A DNA stretch of 64,000 nucleotides, taken from Caballeronia sp. dw_19 (GTDB lineage Bacteria; Pseudomonadota; Gammaproteobacteria; Burkholderiales; Burkholderiaceae). The stretch is from contig NZ_JAAVUQ010000008.1 in assembly GCF_018449515.1 (NCBI RefSeq), positions 124,001 through 188,000 on the forward strand, written 5' to 3'. A program made the position numbers and the translations under genes. Of this stretch, positions 45,301-54,941 are shown piece by piece. Each line of letters opens with the position of its first letter. Position 1 is the stretch's first letter. The notes beneath the pieces are model-generated. The model ran no database searches. It was not told where the DNA came from and saw nothing but the letters and a program-made list of their open reading frames with translations.

Positions 45301-48300
45301 AGTCGCCCGACACGAGTGAGCCCGTCGCGTTGTCGCCGGTAAACATTCTCTGCGTATCCGTTGTTGACCGCGATAACAAGCTCTTCGATGACGAGTGCGA
45401 TGTGTCGCTGAAACTGGTCTTGTCGTGCGCTTCGACCACGTTCACATCGCCCGTCGCCCCCATCACCACCTGACTGTTTCCCGCGCCATTCGTGCCCGCA
45501 ACAATCGACGAACCCTGAAGGGTCAGGTCTTTCGCCGGTGCACTTCCAGCACTCGGCAAGACCAGATTACCGTTCGCATCCGACTGCGCACCGGCCAGTA
45601 CCGTGACATTGCCGCCCGCCGACAGCGAGCTGGCCGCATTCGTCTCGACGCTCGAATGCACCGTCTCCCAGGAGCGGCGAGATTCCGAGTGCCCATCGTT
45701 CGTGGTCGTGTTGGTCGCGCTCACAATGCTCACGTTCCCAGCTCCCGCGACCACCATGCTCCCCCCGGCGTTCAACTGACTGCCGGCTACATTGATATCG
45801 CCGCCGCTGACAACGCCAAGATTTCCACCCGCCGATATCGTGCTTCCCGCCGCCTGCGTCGAGACAGTGTGCTCAGTGTTTTTGCCCGCCTGCGTGGCAA
45901 TGTCCGAGCCCGTGTCCACCGCCGCAATGTTCACCGCATGTCCCGCCGACATCCCGATCCCCGCACCTGCCGTGATCTGCGCACCTTGAACCGTGATGTC
46001 ATTGCCGGCGCTCATCAACGTCGTCCCGCCCGACTGAATCTGCGCCACCTGTCCAATCGACGTGTGAGACGACACGCCGCTCGCCGAGGCCGACCATTCC
46101 GTGTCCGTCACGGACCGATTGACGATGTCATGCCCCGCCTGCATCCCGACGTTACCGCCCGAGATCAAACCGCCGATGTTCTGGATATCGTTGTTCGCCA
46201 CCAATACCGTGTTCTGCGTGCTGCTGATCGCGCCACCGTTGTTCGTGATATTGGCGCCACTGATGCCAACCGAATTGCCTGCGATCAACGCGCCGGTCGG
46301 CGGGAGCGTGGCGTCATCCGTCCTGGCGAGATAGACCTGTGGCACGAGAACGGTTTGCCGGGTGCCATCGGGCATGGTCACCGTCTGGTTGACGAGCCAT
46401 ACGATGTCCTCAGTCAACGCAGCCATCTGCGCGTCCGTGAGCGCAACGCCGGGTTGCAGGCTGAACTGCTTTTGGACCGCCACACCGCTCAACATCAGTT
46501 GCTGATATTGCTGCTCGGCACTGGTGTCGCCAGGCAGATATTTGCGCCCTGTCAAACTCGTTACCTGATTCTGAACCAGTTGCGTCTCATAGAAACCATC
46601 GCCCAGGCGCTTTTGCGTCTGTTCGGGATTGATACCGAGCAGACTGAGCATGTAGTCACTGGAAATGAATGTGCCATAGCTCGTGAAACGTGGGTCGGTC
46701 TGCACCAAATAGCTCTGGCCCGGCGTATCGCTGACTTTATACAACCCACTCGTTGGCAGTACCGGACTCAACAGGGCGGCACGCGCACCATCGACGTTTC
46801 GTACCGCACCCGACACCGCCGCGGCAGCGCTCGCGCCACCCGTTGCGTTGATCGTGCCGGTGTTGGTCATCACCGCACCCTGGGCACCATTGGCCGCGCT
46901 GCCTGCTGCACCGGCCGTGCCCGTTCCTCCAATCGAACCGCCCGCGCCAGCAGCACCGGCCATGCCCACCGAACCCGATGCACCCGCCGTAGTGATTGTG
47001 TCGCCTGTGCCCACCGCGCCTGCGAGCGTCACATTACCCAGGCCCAGTGCCTGCGCGCTGGCGCCAGCAACACCACCCGCCGCCGACACGCTGTTGTTCG
47101 TGATGTCGCCACCGTTGATCGACACGGTCTGATTGCTCGTGATCGTGCCGCCGGCAATGCCGGTGTTTTGGGTAATGGACGGATTGGTCCATGTGACCCA
47201 CTGAACCGGCGCGGTCGGATCGGACGCCCATGGGCTGCTATAGCCCGAGCGATTCGAAAATGAATACGTCGTGCTCAGTTGCGTACTAGTGTTGTTGATC
47301 GCTGCGTTGCTGCTGCCGTTCGTGCCATTGGCGACCTGCTGCTGGTTGACGTTCAGGTCGCCGCCCGCAGCCACCGTGCCGTTGTCGTTATTGAACTGGC
47401 TGCCAATAACCAGGTTCATCGCCGACCCGGCGGTCATTAGCGCAGGTGCACCGCTCGCGGCAGACAACGTGGTCTCCGCGACGGTCTGTGTCGCTTGCCG
47501 CTCGACTTCCGTTGGATACGAACCCGGACCGCTGCCCGCGCGGCGCTGCTCGGTCGCCTTGATGATCTGCGTAGTCGGTTCCGTGTAACCCGGATACGTT
47601 TCAAGCCTCACGCAGGAGGTCGTGCAGTCTCCGTATTGATTCGAATAGGAAATGGTACCGATCTGGTTGGAGACCGTATCAAGGCCGTGATCTGGAAACG
47701 CAGTGCTTGCGCCGGTCTGGTCCGGGTTCGACTGGCCGGTGGTCTGACTGTAGACGTATAAGACAACCTGTCCCGCGGACAAGTCCACTCGCGACTGCTG
47801 CCCGTATTGGATGTTGCCGCCGCCGTTGGGTTGACCGTAAGTCAGACCACTCTGCTGCCACTGAAATACCGATGCGTTCGCGGGCAAGTTGACGACCACA
47901 CGCTGCACGATATAACCATCGGGTGTCACAACGGGCGTTGAAGACACGATATCCGACGGATTCACGTAATACGCAGTTTGAATAATCGTGTTCGCATCCT
48001 GGAACGGGGCGGTGTTACCGGGCTGCCCCGGGTGCCACCACGGCAGCTCGTTCATCACATATGTTTGGGTGCTTGTCGTGGTCGTTGTCTGGATATTCTG
48101 GCGGACGTTATTGATCTGGTTCGCAGCCGCATTCAGATTGGCGCCGGCTTCAATCGTCGATGACAAGTTATTGATGGTCCCGGTCTGATTGATCAGGGTG
48201 CCGTTCGCATCGGTGCCGCTGTTCGCGGCCATGTTGACGTCGCCGAGACTATAGATGGTGGCACCGTTCTGATTGTTGACGGTGCCCGGCACCCACAGGT

Positions 48301-51300
48301 TGACCTGGTCAGTGCCCGCGATAACTGCGGAAGCGCCGTCGTTGGTCAGCGTGTTCGCGTTCGCGGTGATGGTCCCGCCGATAATCGTCGCCGTGTTCTC
48401 GAGCGTGTTGCTGATCGTGGTGACGGTATTGCCTTCAATACGCCCGGCGTTGTTGATATCACCCGCGCCATTGCCTGCGATCAACGTCGTTTGGCCCGTC
48501 GCGGAATCGCCTGCCGTGCCCGACACAATGTCTGCGCCAGCCGTGTTCACGATATTCGCCGCGTTCACGGTCACGCCGCCCGCTGCGGACAATGTCTGCT
48601 CGTTCGTGAGCGTGCCGGTTGTGGACAACGTGAGGTCGTGGTTCGCCGTGATCAGGTTGCCGGCGTTGTACGTGTAGTCGCCTTGCAGCGAAACAGTTGC
48701 GTCATGGCCGCCGATGATCTTGCCATCGCCGGTAAGCGTGTTGGCTGTTATCGCCAGGTCACCACCGCTTCCCACCGAGCCGCCGTCATTCTGCAGCGCT
48801 CCCGTGGAAATCGTAACGGTTCCGGTGCCACCCAGTGGATTCGCAATTTGCCCGTTCGTGTTGTTCAGGCTAGCCGTCGTCAGCGCAACGTTACCGCCGC
48901 TTACCGTTCCGCCAACGTTAGAAAACACAGCGCTCGGCTCGTTGAGCGTCAACGTGCCGCCAGAAACAAGTTGGCCACCGTCGTTGACAACATTGCCCGG
49001 CATGGTCAACGTCAACGCCCCGCCCGCCGCCGCCTGAGCGCCTTGGGTGTTACTGAAATTTGCACCCGAGATGGCGACATCACCGTTTCCACCGATCATG
49101 GCCGCCGAGCCCGCGTTTGTGATCGCGCCCGTCGCGTTCACGCTCGTCTGGGCCGTTCCCGTATTGGTTAGGATACCGTTCGTGTTATCGATCGAACTGC
49201 CTGCGAGCGTCAGCGCACTGGTTGGCCCAAGGCTTTCGATCTTGCCAGCTACATTCGATACCGCACCCGCTGCCGAGATGGCAAGATCGCCTTGGGTCGC
49301 AATCGTGCCGCCGTCATTAACCAATGACGATTGTGAAGCGATGGCGACGTTGCCAAGGGCGGCAATCGTGCCGGACGTGTTGTCGATTGCAGCCGCGTTC
49401 ACCGATACGTCCGCAGCACCACCAATCGTGCCGGCACGGTTAGACAACGCCTCCGCTGCAACCACCGTGACAGCGCCACTGCCAAGTCCGTGGACCGTGC
49501 CGCTGTCGTTATCGATCGATTGCGCGCTTACCGTTGCAGCGCCCGTTGCCGCCTCGATCGTCCCGCCTGTGTTAGTGACTGCGCCCTGACCCGCAGACAG
49601 CGCAACCGACGATCCGCCGATGTATCCGCCCACGCCACCAAGCGCGCTGTTATCGACACCGGTCTGCCCCGTCAACGACTGCGTGCCAAGCGCCGATATC
49701 TGGCCGCCACGGTTCGATACAGAACTCGCGTTGACTGTCGACGTGCCGTTGGTGCCGAGCACACCGCTGTCGTTATCGAACGCACCGGTTGCTACGTTGA
49801 GACTGCCCGACCCCGAGTGCGTGATCGATCCGTTCACGTTGATCAGCGTCTGCGGTGTCATCGACAAATCTGTCGCCGCGATTTGTATCGAACCCGCAGT
49901 GTTATCGAGCGTGTTCGCGACATCAAGCGTGGCCGTGCCGCCCGATCCTGTCTGCGCGATCTTGCCACCGGCGTTGGTCAGGTTGTTCGCATGAAGGCTC
50001 GCCGATGCAGCGTTGACCCAGCCATCGGTGTTATTGAGCTCGTCAGCGGTGATCGTCACGGCACCGGCAGCCGTGGACGTTCCCGACTGAATGGTGCCGC
50101 CCGCGTTCGTCAATTGCGTGCCGGCCTGCACCGTCAGCGCATCCACTGACGCGAGCGTCCCGCCGTTGTTATTCACTGCCGTACCAGTAACGTCAAGCGT
50201 GCGCTGAGCGCTTATCGTCCCGCTGTTGGTAATAGTGGTTGCGCTTAGCGATGCAGCGCCGTTGCCAGAGATTGATCCTGCGTTGGACAAAGCGCCGGTT
50301 TTAATATCGAGCGTGCCGGTGCCCGCGTGGGCGATGGTCCCTTGAGCGCCGTTAGTCAGCGAGCCGGACGAGATCGTAAAATCCTGGCCGTTGCTTTGAA
50401 GCGTTCCCGCCGAGTTGTCCAGCGAGCCCGCAACCGAAACGGTGGTGTTACCCGTCCCGCTTTGACTCACGACTCCGGCGTTATTGATGAGATTGCGCGC
50501 CTGAACCTGAACTGACTTACCCGATGCTGTACCACCCGAGTTATCGAACGTGTTGACCACTGCGATGCCCAGATCGGTTGCGGCGCTTAGCGTTCCGCTA
50601 TTCGTGAATGACCCGGCCGTGATCGATGCAGCGCCGTTGCTGCCGATCACCCCGCGCGAACCATCGGCTGCGGGGGCATTGCTCAACTGCCCAGCAACGT
50701 TGAGCGTCATCGCGTCCGTGCCGAGCGAAACAATGCGTCCCCGGGAGTTATCCAGCGATCCGGCGGACACGCCGAGCGGACCACTCGCATCAATCTCCCC
50801 GCCGATGTTCGACATCGCACCGGGTGTCGAAATGGAGAGCCCGCCCTGACTGATGATTGCGCCGCGATCGTTAGTCAGCGAAGACTGCGATGCAACATTT
50901 ACCTGACCACGGGCCGTTATCGTGCCTCCTGTACTGTCGATCTGAGCAGCGCTAACCGATACGTTGCCGTTACCGCCAATCATGCCACTGCGATTCGAGA
51001 CCGCACCGCTCGTGGTCACCGTGACGGAGCCCTCGCCCAGTGCGTGGACGGTGCCGCTGTTGTTATCGAGTGTCTGTGCGTTGAGCGTTGCCGGACCCGT
51101 CGCTGCTTCAATCATCCCGCCAGTGTTCGTCACGCTACCCTGCTGCGTCGACACGGCGACGCTTGCGCCACCGATGTAGCCGCCCACATCCGCTAAGGCG
51201 CTGTTATCAACGCCCGTCTTCCCCGTTATCGATTGCGTGCCAACGGCCGAGATCTGACCTCCACGGTTGGACACCGATGACGCGCTGATCGTCGATGCGC

Positions 51301-54199
51301 CGTTCGTGCCGAGCACACCGCCATCGTTGTCCAGCGCGCCGGTCTGCACGCCAAGCGTGCCGTTACCAGCGTGCGCAATAGTCCCGTTAACATTGGTCAG
51401 CGTCTGCGGTGTCAGCGCGAGATCGACCGCTGCAACCTGTATCGACCCGGAACTGTTATCGAGCGTGTTCGACACATCAAGCATGGCCGTGCCGTTTGTC
51501 GCTGACTGCGTGATCTTGCCGCCAAGGTTCGTCAGGTTGACTGCGTGAATGCTCGCGGAACCTGCATTGATTACGCCCTGACTGTTATCCAGGTTGCCGG
51601 CAGTGATCGCTACCGTGGCCGGCGTAGAGGAAGTCCCCGAGCGTATCGTGCCGAGTGCGTTGGTGAGCTGAGTTTTGCTCTGCAACGTCAAGTCGTCGAC
51701 AGATGCGAGCGAACCACCATTGTTATTTATCGATACCGCCGTCACGCCGAGTGTGCGCTGAGCGCTCACGGTGCCGCTATTTGAAAGCATCGTCGCGTTC
51801 GCTACGGCGTCGCCATTGGTCGTGATAGCCCCGGCGTTTGACAATGCGCCGGTTCGGATATCGAGTGTTCCGGTTCCGCTGTGCGTGATCAACCCTTGAG
51901 TGCCGTTAGTCAGTAACCCTGATGATATCTTCAGATCACGCCCATTAGTTTCGAGCGTCCCTCCCGAGTTGTTCAACGAGCCTGCGACTGAAACCGTGGT
52001 GTTATCCGTTCCGCTTTGACTGATGACCCCGGCTTGATTGACGAGATCATGTGCCTGAACCTGAACCGTCTGTCCGGACGCGATGCCCTTCGAGTTATCG
52101 AACGTATTGGCGACGTTGATACCCAGGGTGGTTGCCGCGTTGAGCGTTCCGTTATTCGTCAACGACCCTGCGGAAATAGCGGTCGCTCCATTGCTGCCGA
52201 TCAGGCCATTCGATCCGTCGGCGGCCGGCGCGTTGATCAACTGCCCGCTGACGCTCACCGTCAAGCCATCGGCGCCCAGCGCTGCGATGCGGCCCTGCGT
52301 GTTATCCAGCGATGCAGCGGATACGTTGAGCGCGCCACCCGCATCGACGCTTCCGCCGACGTTTGAAACCGCACCTGTGGATGCAACGGTCACGGCGTTC
52401 ACAGCAGAGAGTGCGCCATCTTGATTGCTGATTCCCGATGCCTTCACCAACAGCGCGCCATTCGATGCGACCACACCGCCCTGATTATTCAAAGCACCGG
52501 TCGTCACGGTCAGCTTGCCGGACCCCGCGAGTTGCACCTTGCCGCCAACGTTTGCTATAGAGCCAGCCTGCAGCGCGAGGTCAGCCGCGTTGGTGGTCAA
52601 GGTGCCACCCGAGTTGTCGAATTCGCCCGTGATCTGAATTGACGTGTCGGCGGTACCGGTCTGGTTGATCAGGCCGCCTCTGTTAGTAAGACCCGCCGCG
52701 TTGATGTTGATCTGGGCCGCATTGATTTGCGCGAGTTCGTTTGCCCTTTGCGCGTCGTTGCGGACCGTGCCTGAAGGCGCATTGATGTCGATTTTCTGAC
52801 CAGCGTTCGTGTTGGCGCCCATCAGGTTGACGTCACCGTTTTCTGCGAGCAGCGACAGGTTGCCGTTCGCCGTGGTCGTCGACCCCGAGAGATCAAGCGA
52901 TGCGCCCTGCAGCGTCGCGTTGCCGCCCGCGAAGTTCCGGCCGTTCGCAGCAAGCGCATTGCTCGCGACGACGATCAGGTCGCCGGACTGGCCCACGTTG
53001 CCCGATGTATCCACCCCGGCAGCCAGGCTGCCCGTGGATGAAACGTTCCTGCCGTTGACCACGACCTGGGCCTGTCCCGCGATCGTGCCGCTGTTCGACA
53101 CATCGCCGGGTGAGTTGACGGTCGCCGACTGAAGTCCGTAGATCGAGCCGCTGTTCTCTACGCCGCCAGCCGCCGATAGATTCAAATTGCCCGACGCGTT
53201 CGTGTTGCCCGTGACGACGAGCTTGCCTTGGCTTGAGAGCGTCAGGTCACCCGACTGCGCGGCGATGGTGCCCGCATCATTGACACCGACGCCACGCTCG
53301 GTCCCGACCAGCCAGATATGCTGAGCGTACATGCCACCCAGTTGGCTCACATCGACGCTGACCGAAGGCGCCGTCCCGGTGCCTGCGATGGGGGTTGCTG
53401 CCAGCGTCGAATGATCGACCTGATTGGCGCCGGTGATCACGTTCAATGAGTTCGCGTACACGCCGGCGTTCACCGACACGGCACGCGCGATGACATCGAC
53501 CTGATCCAGATTCGATGCGTTCAAACCGGCGCCCGTGAGCGAGACGGTGCCGCTCGTGACGCGGAACGCATCGAGACTCCCGCTCGGTCCAATGACTGGC
53601 GTGCCGGTGGTGAGAATGCCCCGGCTGGTATTGATGAAGCCGCACCCCGAGCATGTGATGCCTGCGGAGTTTGCAATCACGACTTCGGCCTTGCGTCCTG
53701 CGACTTCGATCTGCCCCGCGAGCATGGACGGGAGATTGCCGGTCACCTGGTTCAGGATGATCTTGGCCGGTGATGTGAGGTTTGCGTTGCCGGGAATCCA
53801 GCCGGCGAGTTGGCTCTGGACGGAGGTCGGTGAATTGTTTAATACTGCCCCGGCGCGGCCGACGGAGAATTGATCGTACTGGTTGTTCGATACACCCGCA
53901 GCCGATGGGCGCGAGATCTGGACGAGTGGAATGCCTGAGGGCGTGGTCGCGACAGTTGGTTTTTGCGCTCCGGCATTCGAATTCGGAACGATCTGCGCGG
54001 CGACCCATACGGGCGTCAAGCCGAAGATGCAGAGGGCGCCGAATGCTGCCACTCTGAGTTGCCACACGAGGGGCAGCGGGCGGGATGGCGCATCGCCAGA
54101 ATTTCCGCTGCTTGAACACCTTCCAGATACCGTCTCCGCGACCGCAACTAATGCGCCTTGAACACGGCTGAAAACAACACGGAAACAGTTCTTATTCAT
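42368..54199 (-). CDS. bcpA: BcpA/CdiA-type giant exoprotein of a contact-dependent inhibition system
   Basis: A 3,943-residue surface filament secreted by BcpB that delivers its C-terminal toxin to neighbours. Start MNKNCFRVVFSRVQGALVAV is an extended signal peptide region. Then come the TPS haemagglutinin domain (about 65-310), many FHA-1 repeats, a middle region with YP-type content (DPRFTSYGTFISSDYMLSLL, LGDGFYETQLVQNQV) where target binding is expected, FHA-2 repeats, and a pretoxin part. The junction motif NEIYN lies at 43244-43258 (residues 3648-3652), leaving a 291-residue variable toxin. The toxin is Gly/Ala-rich and hydrophobic, with no nuclease motif seen, which suggests a membrane-targeting toxin. 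A 518-residue tandem duplication lies in FHA-1. Confidence 0.93.
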   Translation of the reverse strand: MNKNCFRVVFSRVQGALVAVAETVSGRCSSSGNSGDAPSRPLPLVWQLRVAAFGALCIFGLTPVWVAAQIVPNSNAGAQKPTVATTPSGIPLVQISRPSAAGVSNNQYDQFSVGRAGAVLNNSPTSVQSQLAGWIPGNANLTSPAKIILNQVTGNLPSMLAGQIEVAGRKAEVVIANSAGITCSGCGFINTSRGILTTGTPVIGPSGSLDAFRVTSGTVSLTGAGLNASNLDQVDVIARAVSVNAGVYANSLNVITGANQVDHSTLAATPIAGTGTAPSVSVDVSQLGGMYAQHIWLVGTERGVGVNDAGTIAAQSGDLTLSSQGKLVVTGNTNASGNLNLSAAGGVENSGSIYGLQSATVNSPGDVSNSGTIAGQAQVVVNGRNVSSTGSLAAGVDTSGNVGQSGDLIVVASNALAANGRNFAGGNATLQGASLDLSGSTTTANGNLSLLAENGDVNLMGANTNAGQKIDINAPSGTVRNDAQRANELAQINAAQININAAGLTNRGGLINQTGTADTSIQITGEFDNSGGTLTTNAADLALQAGSIANVGGKVQLAGSGKLTVTTGALNNQGGVVASNGALLVKASGISNQDGALSAVNAVTVASTGAVSNVGGSVDAGGALNVSAASLDNTQGRIAALGADGLTVSVSGQLINAPAADGSNGLIGSNGATAISAGSLTNNGTLNAATTLGINVANTFDNSKGIASGQTVQVQAHDLVNQAGVISQSGTDNTTVSVAGSLNNSGGTLETNGRDLKISSGLLTNGTQGLITHSGTGTLDIRTGALSNAGAITTNGDAVANATMLSNSGTVSAQRTLGVTAVSINNNGGSLASVDDLTLQSKTQLTNALGTIRSGTSSTPATVAITAGNLDNSQGVINAGSASIHAVNLTNLGGKITQSATNGTAMLDVSNTLDNSSGSIQVAAVDLALTPQTLTNVNGTIAHAGNGTLGVQTGALDNDGGVLGTNGASTISASSVSNRGGQISAVGTQSITGKTGVDNSALADVGGYIGGASVAVSTQQGSVTNTGGMIEAATGPATLNAQTLDNNSGTVHALGEGSVTVTTSGAVSNRSGMIGGNGNVSVSAAQIDSTGGTITARGQVNVASQSSLTNDRGAIISQGGLSISTPGAMSNIGGEIDASGPLGVSAGSLDNSRGRIVSLGTDAMTLNVAGQLSNAPAADGSRGVIGSNGAASITAGSFTNSGTLSAATDLGIAVVNTFDNSGGTASGKSVQVQARNLINNAGVVSQSGTGNTTVSVAGSLDNSAGTLQSNGQDFTISSGSLTNGAQGTIAHAGTGTLDIKTGALSNAGSISGNGAASLSATTITNSGTISAQRTLDVTGTAVNNNGGTLASVDALTVQAGTQLTNAGGTIQSGTSTAAGAVTITADELNNTDGWVNAASASLHANNLTNAGGKIAQTGSGGTATLDVANTLDNTAGSIQIAATDLSMTPQTLINVNGSITHSGSGSLNVATGAFDNDSGVLGTNGTSTVNASSVSNRGGQISALGTQSLTGQTGVDNSALGGVGGYIGGSSVALSAGQGAVTNTGGTIEAATGAATVSAQSIDNDSGTVHGLGSGAVTVVAAEALSNRAGTIGGAADVSVNAAAIDNTSGTIAALGNVAIASQSSLVNDGGTIATQGDLAISAAGAVSNVAGKIESLGPTSALTLAGSSIDNTNGILTNTGTAQTSVNATGAITNAGSAAMIGGNGDVAISGANFSNTQGAQAAAGGALTLTMPGNVVNDGGQLVSGGTLTLNEPSAVFSNVGGTVSGGNVALTTASLNNTNGQIANPLGGTGTVTISTGALQNDGGSVGSGGDLAITANTLTGDGKIIGGHDATVSLQGDYTYNAGNLITANHDLTLSTTGTLTNEQTLSAAGGVTVNAANIVNTAGADIVSGTAGDSATGQTTLIAGNGAGDINNAGRIEGNTVTTISNTLENTATIIGGTITANANTLTNDGASAVIAGTDQVNLWVPGTVNNQNGATIYSLGDVNMAANSGTDANGTLINQTGTINNLSSTIEAGANLNAAANQINNVRQNIQTTTTTSTQTYVMNELPWWHPGQPGNTAPFQDANTIIQTAYYVNPSDIVSSTPVVTPDGYIVQRVVVNLPANASVFQWQQSGLTYGQPNGGGNIQYGQQSRVDLSAGQVVLYVYSQTTGQSNPDQTGASTAFPDHGLDTVSNQIGTISYSNQYGDCTTSCVRLETYPGYTEPTTQIIKATEQRRAGSGPGSYPTEVERQATQTVAETTLSAASGAPALMTAGSAMNLVIGSQFNNDNGTVAAGGDLNVNQQQVANGTNGSSNAAINNTSTQLSTTYSFSNRSGYSSPWASDPTAPVQWVTWTNPSITQNTGIAGGTITSNQTVSINGGDITNNSVSAAGGVAGASAQALGLGNVTLAGAVGTGDTITTAGASGSVGMAGAAGAGGSIGGTGTAGAAGSAANGAQGAVMTNTGTINATGGASAAAAVSGAVRNVDGARAALLSPVLPTSGLYKVSDTPGQSYLVQTDPRFTSYGTFISSDYMLSLLGINPEQTQKRLGDGFYETQLVQNQVTSLTGRKYLPGDTSAEQQYQQLMLSGVAVQKQFSLQPGVALTDAQMAALTEDIVWLVNQTVTMPDGTRQTVLVPQVYLARTDDATLPPTGALIAGNSVGISGANITNNGGAISSTQNTVLVANNDIQNIGGLISGGNVGMQAGHDIVNRSVTDTEWSASASGVSSHTSIGQVAQIQSGGTTLMSAGNDITVQGAQITAGAGIGMSAGHAVNIAAVDTGSDIATQAGKNTEHTVSTQAAGSTISAGGNLGVVSGGDINVAGSQLNAGGSMVVAGAGNVSIVSATNTTTNDGHSESRRSWETVHSSVETNAASSLSAGGNVTVLAGAQSDANGNLVLPSAGSAPAKDLTLQGSSIVAGTNGAGNSQVVMGATGDVNVVEAHDKTSFSDTSHSSSKSLLSRSTTDTQRMFTGDNATGSLVSGDSVAIGAGHDINVRGSAVVGTDAVGLSAGHDVNITTSQSTDTQSSGYQSSKSGLMGSGGLGVTIGSRSLAQTDQSSSVTNHGSTIGASAGDVSINAGHDVTLTGSQVVAGQDVAIKGQNVTVNAAYDTYQDAQTQRSKQSGLTVGIGGGVLDTAQTMVADVKSGTQSGDSRLAAVQGLAAAEAAYQNRGQIAGTADALASGGNVANASGVQLQLSIGSSQNSQASSTSISQARGSSIVGNGNVSITATGENGAAGTGNITMTGANVMGRDVDMWANNDVTLKSAQSTEQDSSTNGSTGWNAGVGIGVSSKGGAGISVFASGYAASGHGNGESVTQENTTVAAGNALTIHSGRDTTLDGAQASGNAVSVDVGRDLTMTSEKDTSNYAERQSSAGGGLSYTFGAGGLSGSAFASRTKIDSNFDAVGQQTGIVAGEGGFDVNVAGHTQLNGAQIASSASADKNSLTTGTFGFSNIANTFESSGSTTGVTLNTGTVGGPQAAQTSDNANGTTYAAISPGTITVKSDEASGTDSTAGLSRDTTNANQTVQNTFNLRETQNDLAFAQAFGKTATYAMAEAAGELAKSNPEVFGEGKPGRDAMHAAVAAIGAAISGGNIAGAVGGSLTGDALTALVKPIIDQAVSGLPPGSQEAARNALNVVVATAGGAAAGSLAGGQGALAGAGSASNNEIYNRQLHPDEYAMAKKDAPIVAKALGISVQEAEGRIVAEILSNSDQQTAAGSGGKHDYEVRSIIGCQNLNCDGYKTDSNYANHDYNSQYIASNQSAYNAGQSQIGTGQTYNDLVKSNIKNDPVGATLAGVGIIGLGVATGGGLATAVTMATGSTISLAANGGVQVAGGQPFDWTSFVFAGVTGAASSGMGFVPAVLVNVGGALAGSAVTGQNPNASMAGAAAGTAVGYPLGAGAEAGLNSVLNPWYRQQWKDIGMGISVSVPKNPIPSWTGGAVGGVAQEKAGGAAQNKVEGKK
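42371..43243 (-). other. BcpA-CT toxin region after NEIYN
   Basis: The last 291 codons of bcpA, downstream of the NEIYN junction. The first 80 residues (RQLHPDEYAMAKKDAPIVAK onward) resemble the translocation part; the rest begins near IGCQNLNCDGYKTD and is shared with the orphan copy. A long hydrophobic Gly/Ala-rich core (GVGIIGLGVATGGGLATAV) fits membrane insertion. Activity is inferred only. Confidence 0.6.
45170..45410 (-). repeat. 241-base repeat, copy 1 inside bcpA
   Basis: In-frame part of bcpA (LLSRSTTDTQRM to TTSQSTDTQ) duplicated at 40706-40946. Confidence 0.8.
49262..52370 (-). repeat. Tandem duplication of 1,554 bases in bcpA
   Basis: Two adjacent in-frame copies of 518 codons. 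Copy 1 spans about 50817-52370 and copy 2 about 49262-50816. Anchors show a constant offset: TTGCTGCCGA at 52191 and 50637, CCGATGTA at 51171 and 49617, both 1,554 apart. Protein order is colinear (APAADGS, TFDNS, VSQSGT, DVGGYIGG). Copies have diverged, so the duplication is not recent. Ends are approximate. Confidence 0.85.
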
Positions 54200-54587
54200 T
54201 TCATTACACGCGTGGCAATCCTAATGGCCGGCGAGTGTAATGGTTACGTTTATGAAAATTGATACAAAGTGTCAAGGTAAGCTAATTATTGTTGTCGTGT
54301 TGGATTTACATGTTTTTTCCGACGACGCGGTTATCTCGTTGACCCGGTCTTTTCAGAATATTCTGAATTTGGCGCATTTGTCTGCATCGTCGGATAGTGC
54401 AGATTGGGACACGCGATAAGAACATTTGGCAAGTTTTTGATCGTTCACTTTGTTCAGTACGGGCCTCGTCGAGGATGTGCTCCCGCACGCTCACATTCGA
54501 TGGAGATCCGAATCGCGAAAGGGGTACCTGTCTACGTTGTGTGACAATCAAGTTCTCACCCTATAAATTACAGCACGGCGGAAGCTC
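54200..54587. promoter_or_regulatory. bcpA promoter region
   Basis: 388 AT-rich bases separate the divergent bcpA (minus) and a small plus-strand gene. It should hold the promoter of the whole bcp operon. The AT-rich patch at 54235-54310 could bind a silencer. No hairpin or clear box was assigned, and the minus-strand frame at 54306-54551 was not accepted as a gene. Confidence 0.4.
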
Positions 54588-54941
54588 ATGAACACCAACA
54601 AGAAAGTGACGTATCTGGTCAGCATCTTTATCGGTACTCCGACGCAGCAGCACGCGCAGATCAAAGACATCGCGGCGCAAGTGTCAGGTGACGACTATGA
54701 GTTCTTGCATCTGCATCAAATGGGCGCGTTCCTGGTGCTGAACACGGATCGCAACGCCAAGGAACTGGCGGGTTCGTTCTCGCGTGCGACAGCGGCCGAT
54801 GACCGAGTGTTCATCTGCGAAATGGGCCAGGATTGGCACGCGCTCGGATTGAACAAAGCGATGTTCTGGTTGCAGAACCATCTGGCGACCAAGACGCAGA
54901 CGCCAGCGACTAAGAAAGGGAATCCGTTTGGGGATGCGTGA
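54588..54941 (+). CDS. Small hypothetical protein
   Basis: A 117-residue soluble protein: MNTNKKVTYLVSIFIGTPTQ, then DDYEFLHLHQMGAFLVLNTD, ending in a Thr/Pro/Lys-rich tail. It has a GGCGGAAGC ribosome site. The layout suggests a small alpha/beta fold with a C-terminal disordered tail. Divergent from bcpA; no relation to the contact-inhibition genes can be shown. Confidence 0.7.
   Translation: MNTNKKVTYLVSIFIGTPTQQHAQIKDIAAQVSGDDYEFLHLHQMGAFLVLNTDRNAKELAGSFSRATAADDRVFICEMGQDWHALGLNKAMFWLQNHLATKTQTPATKKGNPFGDA

Noticed and set aside
45395..47263. 622-codon frame opposite bcpA
   Set aside because: Arg/His/Thr-rich antisense of the repetitive exoprotein; no domain.
54306..54551. 81-codon minus-strand frame in the bcpA promoter region
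   Set aside because: Arg/Gln-rich, no ribosome site, no recognised product, lies in AT-rich promoter DNA.
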